Program-made: the position numbers and the translations under genes
Notes under the pieces: model-generated
Databases searched by the model: none
What the model saw: the letters and a program-made list of their open reading frames with translations, nothing else
Told to the model about the DNA's origin: nothing
Part shown: positions 14,494-21,500 of the stretch, piece after piece
Layout: every line of letters begins with the position of its first letter
How positions within the stretch are numbered: the stretch's first letter is position 1
DNA from: CALACW01 sp002431305
Lineage (GTDB): Bacteria > Bacillota > Clostridia > Oscillospirales > Acutalibacteraceae
Direction: 5' to 3'
Assembly (NCBI GenBank): GCA_937890355.1
Contig: CALACW010000155.1
Span: 1-23,007 of the forward strand
DNA: 23,007 bases

Positions 14494-17400
14494 TCAGAAT
14501 TTTTCAAGTTTAGCCGCGACTCTGAGTATCGTGCGGGCTTCGCCTGCGGCGATGATTCCGTCTGCGTTGAGGTCGCCCGCTTTGAATGAAAGTCCCGTGA
14601 GATTTTCAAGTTTTGCCGAGTGTCTTAATGCGAGTCTCGCGTCCTCGGCGGTTACCTTTCCGTCGAGATTGACGTCGCCCTTGAGATACTGCGGTTCGCT
14701 CTTTTTAATTGCGAACGAATCGACGTTCTTAACCGTCGTGCCGTCGGCTGTGAACGCGTCGAAATAGAGCGTATCGCCGTCAACGGTTATTCTTGAAAAC
14801 ATTGATTTTTCGGTCTTGTAAATCTTCTCTGCGGTGGGGAACTCCTTACCGGATTCGCCGTCGCCGAGGTCGGGGTAATGCTTGCTTCCCGCGGTACCGC
14901 TTATAACGTATACGGTTCCTGTCGGGTCTTCCATAGTCTTGTACGCTTCGTCGTTGTAAATAGTTGTTCCGGAGTAGCCGTTACTTGCGATTTCGTTATT
15001 GTTAAGAGCGTTTGTTCTTAAATAAACGTGGTCGTGTCCCTCGAATACCATGTCGATTTTGAGTTCGGGCATGAGCGTCTTGAGCTGACCTCTGATAGCC
15101 GTAACGTCGTCGTCGTGATAGTGCGTACCGTTGGTGTATACGCCCTTGTGAATCGATACGAATTTCCACTGTGCCGAGGATGAATTCATATCCTTCTTAA
15201 GCCATTCAATCTGAGTATCGGTGAGAGCGTCCTTATCGTTGAGGTCGTTTGTGTTGAGAACCGCGACGTGAATATTATTATAATCGAATGAATAATAAAC
15301 GCCGGTCGTAGTGTCCTGTTCGGGCGCGTTATCTATATAGAAATTCGTAACCGTCGCGTTCTGACCGTAACCCTCATGGTTGCCCGACGCGGGAGCGAAG
15401 AACGTATTCATAATCGTCTCGCTTGCCTTGCCGTCGAGAGCCCACTGCCACTGCTTCAGGTTGTTGCCGTGGTCGACGATGTCGCCGGTGTTGAGAATGA
15501 AGTCGTAGTCTGCCGCTCTGCTTGCAAGTTCAAGAGTGCTGTACCAGTCCTGATACTCGTCGGGGCTTGAAGCCTGGGGGTCGGTGGTGTGGATGAACGT
15601 TACCTTATCGCTTCCGTCAGCGGTCGATATGGTTCCGGTCTCGCTCCACCAGCCGAGTGAAGCGTCGCCGACTCTGTAGTAATATGTTGCGCCGGGTTTG
15701 AGTCCGGAGAGCTTAACAGTATGTCTCTGAGTCGTGAGTTCGTGGTCGAATATTCCGAACACTCCGACATCGACTCCGGGGAATGTTCTGGTAGTTTCCG
15801 TTGTAATCTTCTGAGCGTCTATGCCGTCGTCAACGTAGTTCCTGCCGGAGAATACGGGTTCGGATTCGCCCTTTTCATAAATTTCAATATCGGTTCCCTT
15901 TACGGAATACTTCGTATACCAGTTGATGTTTGCGGTCGTTTTGGTGTCCGTGCCGAACGTTACGGTAACCTCGGAGGGCTTTCTCATATTTTCGCTCGTT
16001 GCCGAAACAGCAACGGGACCCGAATAAGTATACGAAACGTTGTTATCGCCGTTTTTCTGAGGAACTTCGTCGGTTACCATGGAGCCGATGATGTTCTTAA
16101 GCGACCAGCCTATGCTTCTCTTTCTGGGCTGATCTATATATGTGCTTCTGAGATTTTCTATAATCTCATCGACCGAATATCCGTACTGCTTGACGATACC
16201 CTTTTTAAGGAGCATATTGATAATGCCCATCGCCGATTTGTCCGAACCGAGAATTCCGAGAACGCCCGAAACCGCGTAGTCGAAATATCCGCCGAGAGTC
16301 GAGGATTTGTCAAGTCCGAGCACGGTTTCGAGATTGATTTCAATATTCGAAAGAAGCTCGTCCATTATAACGCCGTGAAGCAGATCTTTAAGTATTATAT
16401 CGATAAGTTTATCGGTAAGGCTTCCGTCGTCGCACTGTGCGAGTACGTCGAGCATGAAATCGTCGTCGGAGATGTCCTCATTTCCTTCGTACATGTAAAC
16501 GAGAACGTTCTTTGCCGCGTCGCCGAGCGTACCCGCCTTGTTTCCGCTGCCGAAACCGTATTTCGAAGCAAACTTATTGCTCGTCTCTTCGGAAATCGGC
16601 TCGTTGAGCAGAGCGGTAACTGCATTGTAAACGATATCTCTTAATTTCGTCGTGTCCTTGAGATAATTTTTCTCAAGCTGCGTCGAAATATCCTTTACGA
16701 GGTTCATTATGTTTTTGCCGTTGAATACGGCGATACCGGCGATTGTAATACCCCCGCCGATAAGGTCGTTGAGTTTTGACTCAAGGTCAAGGTTAAACGA
16801 CTTCTGAATGTAGTCGATGAGACTGCCGTCTTCCTTTATTCCGGGAACAACTTTCTCGTTTATCAGGCGCATTACGATATTCGTAATGTACTGAGCAAGG
16901 TCAAGGTCATAATACTGGTCGTAAAGCGACGCGCTCTCCCTGTAGGGAACGGCGTATGTTTTGCCGTCGGAATCGGTTATGGGTTTGACGCAGTCTGCGT
17001 CATATACGTTGAAATCGGCTTTTACGCTGTTACCGCTCTTTGTGAACGTTGTCTCTCTGAACGTGTGGGGGAACTCGACGAGACTGCACGTCATTATCGA
17101 GTAAATCGCCTCTCCGCCGTCGGAGTATGTCGAGGAGATATCACTGCAGTGCGAGTGGCCGGTGAATACCCAGTGCATGCCCGCGTCTGCGAGTGTTTCC
17201 GATACCTGCTCCCATTTGTCCATTACGAATCCCTGAAGAACGTAACCCTGGAAGTATGACTGAGGGCTTAAATCCCAGTGGGTCATGCCGATAACGGTCT
17301 CACCGCTTGCCTTTGCGTCGGCGCACTCTGCAAGAATCCAGTTCATAAGCTCGTCGGTAATGTTACCGCCGGTCTCATGCTCGTCTTTCTTGTTCTCGGT

Positions 17401-18057
17401 ATTGTCCTTAGAATACTTGCCGGCGTCCATGACGATAAGTCTGTAACCGCCGTCGAGTTTAACGGAGTAGGAGTGCATACCCGCCTTGCCCGTTGAGGGA
17501 CGGAAGGTATGGTACGCGATATCCCAGCCGAGATTTTTATAAGTCTGCTTGAAGAGCTCCGGCGTGGTCTTCATCGTCGTCTCTTCCTTGCCGTTCATGA
17601 ATGTGGACGCGTCGGAGTTGTTGATATCATGGTTGCCGTTTGTAACGATAACCTGAATACCCGTGTCCTTTTCGAACTGCTCGAGACGTTTTGCGAGAGC
17701 CTCATGGTTCGCAAGTTCGCCGTTTGCCGAAAGGTCGCCCGCAAGAAGCAGATATTTCATACCGTTTTTCTTTGCGTGCTCCTCTACCGCGGCAAGGGCG
17801 GAGTCAAGCAGTGAATCCATCTGTTTTGCATGCTTGTTGTTGGCATGCGCCCATGACATGTAAGCGTCATTGTAGTTGCCTCTGTTGAAATCCGCGACGT
17901 AATGTACGTCGGAGATCGAAGGCAGCGTAAGCACGCCCGCCTCGTTGTCCGCCGAAGCGATAAACGACAGGGGCATTGCCGTCAGAATCATCATCAGGCT
18001 CAGTATGAGCGCGATAATTTTTGACGGCAGTTTTGATTTTGACGTCGGTGCTGACAT
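14494..18057 (-). CDS. Secreted tandem metallophosphoesterase with C-terminal dockerin
   Basis: 1187 residues; AGGAGG is 7 nt upstream of the ATG. A signal peptide (about 1-36, with a basic start and core IIALILSLMMILTAM) leads into a first calcineurin-like domain: SDVH (49-52), GDLS (107-110), GNHD (141-144), THWD (259-262), GHSH (300-303). Residues about 380-660 are a helix-rich linker not recognised. A fibronectin-like domain about 680-815 (LKPGATYYYRVG) leads into a second, purple-acid-phosphatase-like domain: TTDPQ (824-828), GDIVDHG (858-864), GNHE (892-895), SIHKG (968-972), GHDH (1007-1010). A type I dockerin ends the protein (1127-1187). Both active sites look intact, though the second lacks the Tyr typical of plant purple phosphatases. 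It would release phosphate from organic esters outside the cell and may join a cohesin complex. First gene of the operon with the ceramidase-like gene. Confidence 0.92.
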   Translation of the reverse strand: MSAPTSKSKLPSKIIALILSLMMILTAMPLSFIASADNEAGVLTLPSISDVHYVADFNRGNYNDAYMSWAHANNKHAKQMDSLLDSALAAVEEHAKKNGMKYLLLAGDLSANGELANHEALAKRLEQFEKDTGIQVIVTNGNHDINNSDASTFMNGKEETTMKTTPELFKQTYKNLGWDIAYHTFRPSTGKAGMHSYSVKLDGGYRLIVMDAGKYSKDNTENKKDEHETGGNITDELMNWILAECADAKASGETVIGMTHWDLSPQSYFQGYVLQGFVMDKWEQVSETLADAGMHWVFTGHSHCSDISSTYSDGGEAIYSIMTCSLVEFPHTFRETTFTKSGNSVKADFNVYDADCVKPITDSDGKTYAVPYRESASLYDQYYDLDLAQYITNIVMRLINEKVVPGIKEDGSLIDYIQKSFNLDLESKLNDLIGGGITIAGIAVFNGKNIMNLVKDISTQLEKNYLKDTTKLRDIVYNAVTALLNEPISEETSNKFASKYGFGSGNKAGTLGDAAKNVLVYMYEGNEDISDDDFMLDVLAQCDDGSLTDKLIDIILKDLLHGVIMDELLSNIEINLETVLGLDKSSTLGGYFDYAVSGVLGILGSDKSAMGIINMLLKKGIVKQYGYSVDEIIENLRSTYIDQPRKRSIGWSLKNIIGSMVTDEVPQKNGDNNVSYTYSGPVAVSATSENMRKPSEVTVTFGTDTKTTANINWYTKYSVKGTDIEIYEKGESEPVFSGRNYVDDGIDAQKITTETTRTFPGVDVGVFGIFDHELTTQRHTVKLSGLKPGATYYYRVGDASLGWWSETGTISTADGSDKVTFIHTTDPQASSPDEYQDWYSTLELASRAADYDFILNTGDIVDHGNNLKQWQWALDGKASETIMNTFFAPASGNHEGYGQNATVTNFYIDNAPEQDTTTGVYYSFDYNNIHVAVLNTNDLNDKDALTDTQIEWLKKDMNSSSAQWKFVSIHKGVYTNGTHYHDDDVTAIRGQLKTLMPELKIDMVFEGHDHVYLRTNALNNNEIASNGYSGTTIYNDEAYKTMEDPTGTVYVISGTAGSKHYPDLGDGESGKEFPTAEKIYKTEKSMFSRITVDGDTLYFDAFTADGTTVKNVDSFAIKKSEPQYLKGDVNLDGKVTAEDARLALRHSAKLENLTGLSFKAGDLNADGIIAAGEARTILRVAAKLEKF

Positions 18058-18174
18058 AAGTTGACCTCCTGATACCCCGAATATGCGTGTTCTGTGCCGG
18101 ATGAATCGTTACAATCGTACAGACGTAATTATTCATGCTTCGCAGAACAGCCCGGGGCGTAGTAATACACATTC

Positions 18175-18203
18175 ATTATAAACTATTTAAAAATAAATGT
18201 AAA
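18175..18203 (-). promoter_or_regulatory. Sigma-A-type promoter of the metallophosphoesterase operon
   Basis: On the minus strand TTTACA (18198-18203), a 17-nt spacer and a perfect TATAAT (18175-18180) precede the gene by about 110 nt. Confidence 0.75.
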
Positions 18204-18306
18204 TAACTTTTAATAAAGATTCATAAAGAATTATATGTAAAATAAGCATAAGATGAGTCGAAAACGTCGAAAATTGATTAAAATATTAAATTTTTTTAAA
18301 AAAAGT

Positions 18307-18335
18307 TTGACTTTTTGTTCATAAAATGATACAAT
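18307..18335 (+). promoter_or_regulatory. Sigma-A-type promoter of the I42 inhibitor-like gene
   Basis: TTGACT (18307-18312), a 17-nt spacer and TACAAT (18330-18335). The predicted leader is about 30 nt and ends with GGGAGG. Confidence 0.75.
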
Positions 18336-18371
18336 TTTAAACAAGAAAGAGTTGTTCGGGAGGCTTAACCG

Positions 18372-18743
18372 ATGTCCATGCTTTTCAGATGGCTGCAGAG
18401 ATTTGCCGCCATAATCGCCGCGTTCACGGCTTTGCTCGGCGTTAAACAGAATACGGTCACGGTTTCGCTGTACGCAAACCCGTCCTCGGGCTATTCGTGG
18501 GAGTGCTCGTTTGACAGACAGGGCGTTATGACGCTTTCGGACTCGTATTATAAGCAGAATCTTACACTGTTCTCCGACGACACGAAGGACGGAAAACAGT
18601 ACTTTATATTAAAATCCATCGGCGAGGGAGCGGTTAGCGTCCGATTTAAGTACGTCAACAGCAGGGGTTATGTTGCCAGCTCGTATACGTACAGATACTC
18701 GGTGTCGGACAACGGACGAATAACGCTGATAAGTAAAACTTAG
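18372..18743 (+). CDS. Chagasin-like (I42 family) peptidase inhibitor, exported
   Basis: 123 residues; GGGAGG at 18358-18363 is 8 nt before this ATG, better placed than for the second Met. A hydrophobic N-terminus (FAAIIAAFTALLG, residues 11-23) may be an export signal or anchor. The body is the size of a single I42 domain and shows the loop NPSSGYSWE (36-44), matching the NPTTG-Y-W loop of chagasins, and GEGAVSVRFKY (84-94) where the family has its GxG strand. A clear equivalent of the third RPW loop is lacking. Chagasins block papain-like cysteine peptidases (family knowledge), so protection from its own or foreign peptidases is a possible role. Transcribed divergently from the metallophosphoesterase operon, with its own promoter and terminator. 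Confidence 0.75.
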   Translation: MSMLFRWLQRFAAIIAAFTALLGVKQNTVTVSLYANPSSGYSWECSFDRQGVMTLSDSYYKQNLTLFSDDTKDGKQYFILKSIGEGAVSVRFKYVNSRGYVASSYTYRYSVSDNGRITLISKT

Positions 18744-18774
18744 CATCGATAAAATTATTGAATAATAAACAGAT

Positions 18775-18819
18775 AAATACCGCCCGCATGCAGAAACGAA
18801 TCTCATGCGGGCGGTATTT
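18775..18819. terminator. Bidirectional hairpin terminator
   Basis: A perfect 16-bp stem (AAATACCGCCCGCATG at 18775-18790 with 18804-18819) encloses a 13-nt loop, 32 nt past the inhibitor stop codon. The stem ends in A/T runs on both sides, so it can terminate transcripts in either direction. Confidence 0.8.
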
Positions 18820-18871
18820 GTCGAAAAATGGGTTTACAAAAAAGAAAATATGTGTTAAAGTAAAAAAGTCA

Positions 18872-18998
18872 GCATGAGACTTGCGGTTTTATGTGTGATA
18901 ACATTGCGTCGGCAAGATGAAATCTGCGTGTTTCCGTCAGCAAAAATATATTTAAAAATTCGAGCCTTTACCCCGGGAAGACAATGTCTTCCCCTACA
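18872..18998. mobile_element. MITE-like repeat, left end lost (copy C)
   Basis: The right 25 bp (18974-18998) are identical to the right terminal repeat of copy B at 9788-9812, and the interior (GCATGAGA near 18872, then ATTGCGTC-GCAA-ATGAAATCTGCG, then GCCTTTACCC) aligns along its length. The left terminal repeat is absent: sequence diverges directly before GCATGAGA. Similarity continues about 10 nt past the right end (T-ATTTGTT). Confidence 0.75.
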
Positions 18999-19058
18999 TG
19001 ATTTGTTTGCGTTTCAAATGAAATAATAATGAAATTATATTATGCTTTATTTGCTCAT

Positions 19059-19142
19059 AAAAAATAACCGCCCTTAATTGCACCAAGGCGGTTATTTTAA
19101 CATAACCAATAGGGGCAGACCGTCTATCGGACAGCTCCTTGT
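19059..19142 (-). ncRNA. Candidate small RNA of about 84 nt, possible orphan type I antitoxin-like RNA
   Basis: A perfect promoter and an intrinsic terminator bound a short unit with no convincing ORF. The predicted RNA starts near 19142 and holds a first hairpin from 19112-19138 (GGGGC/GCTCC and CCG/CGG pairs around TCTAT) and the terminator hairpin at 19061-19098. From memory this layout resembles the RNA found convergent to small holin-like toxin genes in Firmicutes, which share a 3' hairpin with the toxin. On the plus strand only a short tail frame (MLYLLIKNNRP then stop, 19042-19077) remains, with no ribosome site. The RNA itself is well supported; the antitoxin idea is inference. Confidence 0.6.
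19061..19098 (-). terminator. Terminator of the small-RNA unit
   Basis: A perfect 12-bp stem (AAAATAACCGCC at 19061-19072 with 19087-19098) and, on the minus strand, a run of six T. The stem is flanked by A/T runs on both sides and could work in both directions. Confidence 0.85.
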
Positions 19143-19148
19143 ACTTAT

Positions 19149-19177
19149 ATTATATCTGTAAAATTCCGTTTTGTCAA
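19149..19177 (-). promoter_or_regulatory. Perfect consensus promoter of the small-RNA unit
   Basis: On the minus strand TTGACA (19172-19177), exactly 17 nt, then TATAAT (19149-19154): the best promoter match in the window. It lies downstream of the GH2 gene and points away from it, with only the 84-nt unit in front. Confidence 0.85.
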
Positions 19178-19203
19178 TACCCGCTTATAATCTATAATAT
19201 TCC

Positions 19204-19230
19204 GCGCCGAAGATTTATCATCCCCGGCGC
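19204..19230 (+). terminator. Hairpin beside the GH2 stop codon, plus-strand terminator-like
   Basis: GCGCCG (19204-19209) pairs with CGGCGC (19225-19230). On the plus strand it is followed by a long T-rich run that is in fact the complement of the AAA/AAG lysine codons ending the GH2 gene. On the minus strand there is no T-run, so it would be at best a weak terminator for the GH2 operon. Confidence 0.5.
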
Positions 19231-19235
19231 ATTTT

Positions 19236-21500
19236 TTATTTCTTTTTTTTCTTTTTAATCTTATTGAGTCCCGCGTTGATTTCGAGAATCTGCTCCTTTG
19301 TAAACAGACCTCCCGCCATCATGCACACGCGTTTGACTGTAAAGCTCTTGCCCATGTCGATAAGGCTTTTGTTTATCTTCATGCCGGCAGCCATGTCCGC
19401 CATGCCTCCGGTGGAGCCTTTTTTGTTCTTTATCGTATTTTTGACCATGAGCGCGATTTTTACGGCCAAAATCTTGCCCTTGAATGTCGAAAGAATGTCG
19501 CCGATAGTGTCGTTTATGCTCATATATCCGGGTGGGGTCTCGATTTCAAACCAGTTTATGACCGCCGTTTCGTCTTTGAGAATATAGCTCTCGTCGGGCT
19601 TTTCGACCTTTCTTATAACGCTTTCGTCGGTGCAGTCTCCCGCCTTTGCGGTGAGCTTCGTCTCGCCCTCGTTTTTAACATTATAATAAAAGAACGGATA
19701 TCTGCCCTTTTTCTGAACGCCGAGACTTTCGCCGTCTGCGAATAATTCGACCTCGGGCTGATTCGTATAAACGGTTACCTTCGTTACGTCTTCGGTTCTG
19801 TTCACATATCGTTTTGCGCAGATGTGGACGAACGGCTCGTCTGACAGCCACGCCTTGTATGCGTAGAACGCGTCTTTTTTATACTTTCTGTCGAATGTGA
19901 CGAGACCCTTGTGGTTCATGCCGTTTTCTCCGCCCTCGCTTCTGGCATCGGCGGCGAAGTCAAACATGTTCCATACGTGCGTCGCCCATATCCATTTACG
20001 TTCGTCAAGCTGTTTTATAACGTCCTCGTGGTACAGAGCCTGATACTCCTCCGTATAATCGCCCTGCTCGGGAGCGGACGTGTGCCAGTTGAGAGCCTCG
20101 CATCCGTACTCGCTGAGTCCGACAGCCTTATCGGGGTATTTCTTATGGAACTTATCAAACCACGCGCCGTACATGTCGGTTTTTCCGCCGTACCAGCCGA
20201 AATAGTGGTTATACGATACGACGTCGGAGATTTTTGCGTACTCGCTGTCGGGGTCGCACATGCTTAAAACTGCGGTTACGGTTTTTCTGCTCGGGTCGAG
20301 CCTGTGCGCGAGGTCGTTTAATTTTTTATGATTTGAAAGAAGCGACGGGTCGTTCGCGCCGTTCATCGTTATCTCGTTGGAAAGTCCCCATACGACAATG
20401 CTCGGGTGATTAATATTTTGGCATATAAGCTCCGTCATCTGCGAAACCGTATTGGCTTCGCCCTTGGGCATATGCCTTGAAATATAAGGTATTTCCGCCC
20501 AAACGACCATTCCGCGTTCGTCGCATAAATCATAAAAAGTTTGGCTGTGCTGATAGTGCGCGAGTCTTATCGTGTTTGCGCCGACCTCGCAGATAAGATC
20601 CATGTCCTCTCTGTGTTCCTTTTCGGTCAGAGCATTGCCGATGCCCGGTCTGTCCTGATGACGTGAAACTCCGCGCAGGGGGTATTCTTTTCCGTTTAAA
20701 ATAAATCCTCTCTGCGGGTCGATTTCGTACGTTCTAAGTCCGAAACGCGAGGAAACAACGTCCTTTACCTCTCCGCCGACGGTAAGATACGCGCTCATTG
20801 TGTATAAATACGGGTCCTTTACGCCGTTCCAGAGGTGAATATTATCAAGTTTAATCGACGTTTTCGCGTTTTTCGCGTTGGTTTCCTCGGACGAAATTTC
20901 ATTGCCGTCCGTGTCGGTTATAACAAATTTAACAAGAGCGTCCTTGTCCGATTTTACGTACGCCTCGGCGTTTACCTCAGCCGAATTCCCGTTTATCTTC
21001 GGAATGATTTTAATGCCCGGCGCGCCGTAGTATTCGAGGTCAAAATGCTCTTTGCTTACGCTTATAATGTTAACGTCCCTGTAAATTCCGCCGTAGAACG
21101 TAAAGTCGGCCATCTGCGGATAGACGAAGTCGTTGGGCGAATTGTCAGCAGAAACCGCGAGAATATTTTCATCCTTTATATCGTCAAGCTTTACGCAGAA
21201 TGCGGAATATCCGCCGTCGTGCGTGAAGATTTTTCTGCCGTTGAAATATATTTCCGCGCTCGAATTTACGGCTTCAAAACGTATGAATTTAACCTCTCCG
21301 TTACCGAGTTCGACGCGTGTGAGCTTCTTTGCGTACCGGCACTTTCCGCGGTAGTAGTCGTTTCCGCCGTCCTGTCCGTCAATGCCGTTCCACGTGTGGG
21401 GCAGGTCGATATGCTCCCAGTCGACGGGGAGCGTTTCCGGCGCGGATTTTGCCGTTTTTGAAAACAGCCAGTCCTTGTTTATATTTATAATTTCTCTCAT
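19236..21500 (-). CDS. Intracellular GH2 glycosidase (beta-galactosidase/beta-glucuronidase type) with lysine-rich tail
   Basis: 754 residues, no signal peptide. Order: N-terminal jelly-roll with GGIYRDVNI (137-145), immunoglobulin-like domain, TIM barrel about 265-550, DUF4982-like beta domain about 560-635 (VELFADGESLG), and a 97-residue C-terminal extension. The acid/base is Glu376 in WGLSNE, the nucleophile Glu464 in GLSEYG; both are present. The motif N529-H-K531-G resembles the NxK uronate motif of glucuronidases, but an N-D-K-G form occurs in galactosidases too, so substrate stays open. The extension has hydrophobic segments, a basic middle, TVKRVCMMAGG and FTKEQILEINAGLNK, and ends in six lysines. 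Its start overlaps the symporter stop by ATGA, with CGGAGGAAG just inside the upstream gene, so transport and hydrolysis are coupled. Confidence 0.93.
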   Translation of the reverse strand: MREIININKDWLFSKTAKSAPETLPVDWEHIDLPHTWNGIDGQDGGNDYYRGKCRYAKKLTRVELGNGEVKFIRFEAVNSSAEIYFNGRKIFTHDGGYSAFCVKLDDIKDENILAVSADNSPNDFVYPQMADFTFYGGIYRDVNIISVSKEHFDLEYYGAPGIKIIPKINGNSAEVNAEAYVKSDKDALVKFVITDTDGNEISSEETNAKNAKTSIKLDNIHLWNGVKDPYLYTMSAYLTVGGEVKDVVSSRFGLRTYEIDPQRGFILNGKEYPLRGVSRHQDRPGIGNALTEKEHREDMDLICEVGANTIRLAHYQHSQTFYDLCDERGMVVWAEIPYISRHMPKGEANTVSQMTELICQNINHPSIVVWGLSNEITMNGANDPSLLSNHKKLNDLAHRLDPSRKTVTAVLSMCDPDSEYAKISDVVSYNHYFGWYGGKTDMYGAWFDKFHKKYPDKAVGLSEYGCEALNWHTSAPEQGDYTEEYQALYHEDVIKQLDERKWIWATHVWNMFDFAADARSEGGENGMNHKGLVTFDRKYKKDAFYAYKAWLSDEPFVHICAKRYVNRTEDVTKVTVYTNQPEVELFADGESLGVQKKGRYPFFYYNVKNEGETKLTAKAGDCTDESVIRKVEKPDESYILKDETAVINWFEIETPPGYMSINDTIGDILSTFKGKILAVKIALMVKNTIKNKKGSTGGMADMAAGMKINKSLIDMGKSFTVKRVCMMAGGLFTKEQILEINAGLNKIKKKKKK

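Larger units (their letters stand above)
18058..18371. other. Divergent intergenic region with two promoters
   Basis: This 314-nt AT-rich gap carries one promoter for each flanking gene (18175-18203 minus, 18307-18335 plus). The minus-strand leader of about 110 nt has a weak inverted repeat (GTTCTG near 18090 with CAGAAC near 18142), too poor to call a riboswitch. Nothing else is seen. Confidence 0.5.
18744..19235. other. 492-nt convergent intergenic region with terminators, repeat copy and small-RNA unit
   Basis: No protein gene is supported. The region holds a bidirectional hairpin (18775-18819), a truncated MITE-like copy (18872-18998), a minus-strand promoter, small-RNA unit and terminator (19177 down to 19059) and a hairpin at the end of the GH2 gene (19204-19230). 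Confidence 0.6.

Noticed and set aside
15721..16644. Plus-strand open frame of 307 codons
   Set aside because: It lies wholly antisense inside the metallophosphoesterase gene, has no ribosome site and no domain; it is a shadow of the real gene's codon use.
18058..18168. Riboswitch in the long leader of the metallophosphoesterase operon
   Set aside because: Only one weak, long-looped inverted repeat is present and no known aptamer core is recognisable.
20835..21461. Plus-strand open frame of 208 codons
   Set aside because: It is antisense to the N-terminal half of the GH2 gene, which has intact domains and catalytic residues on the minus strand.
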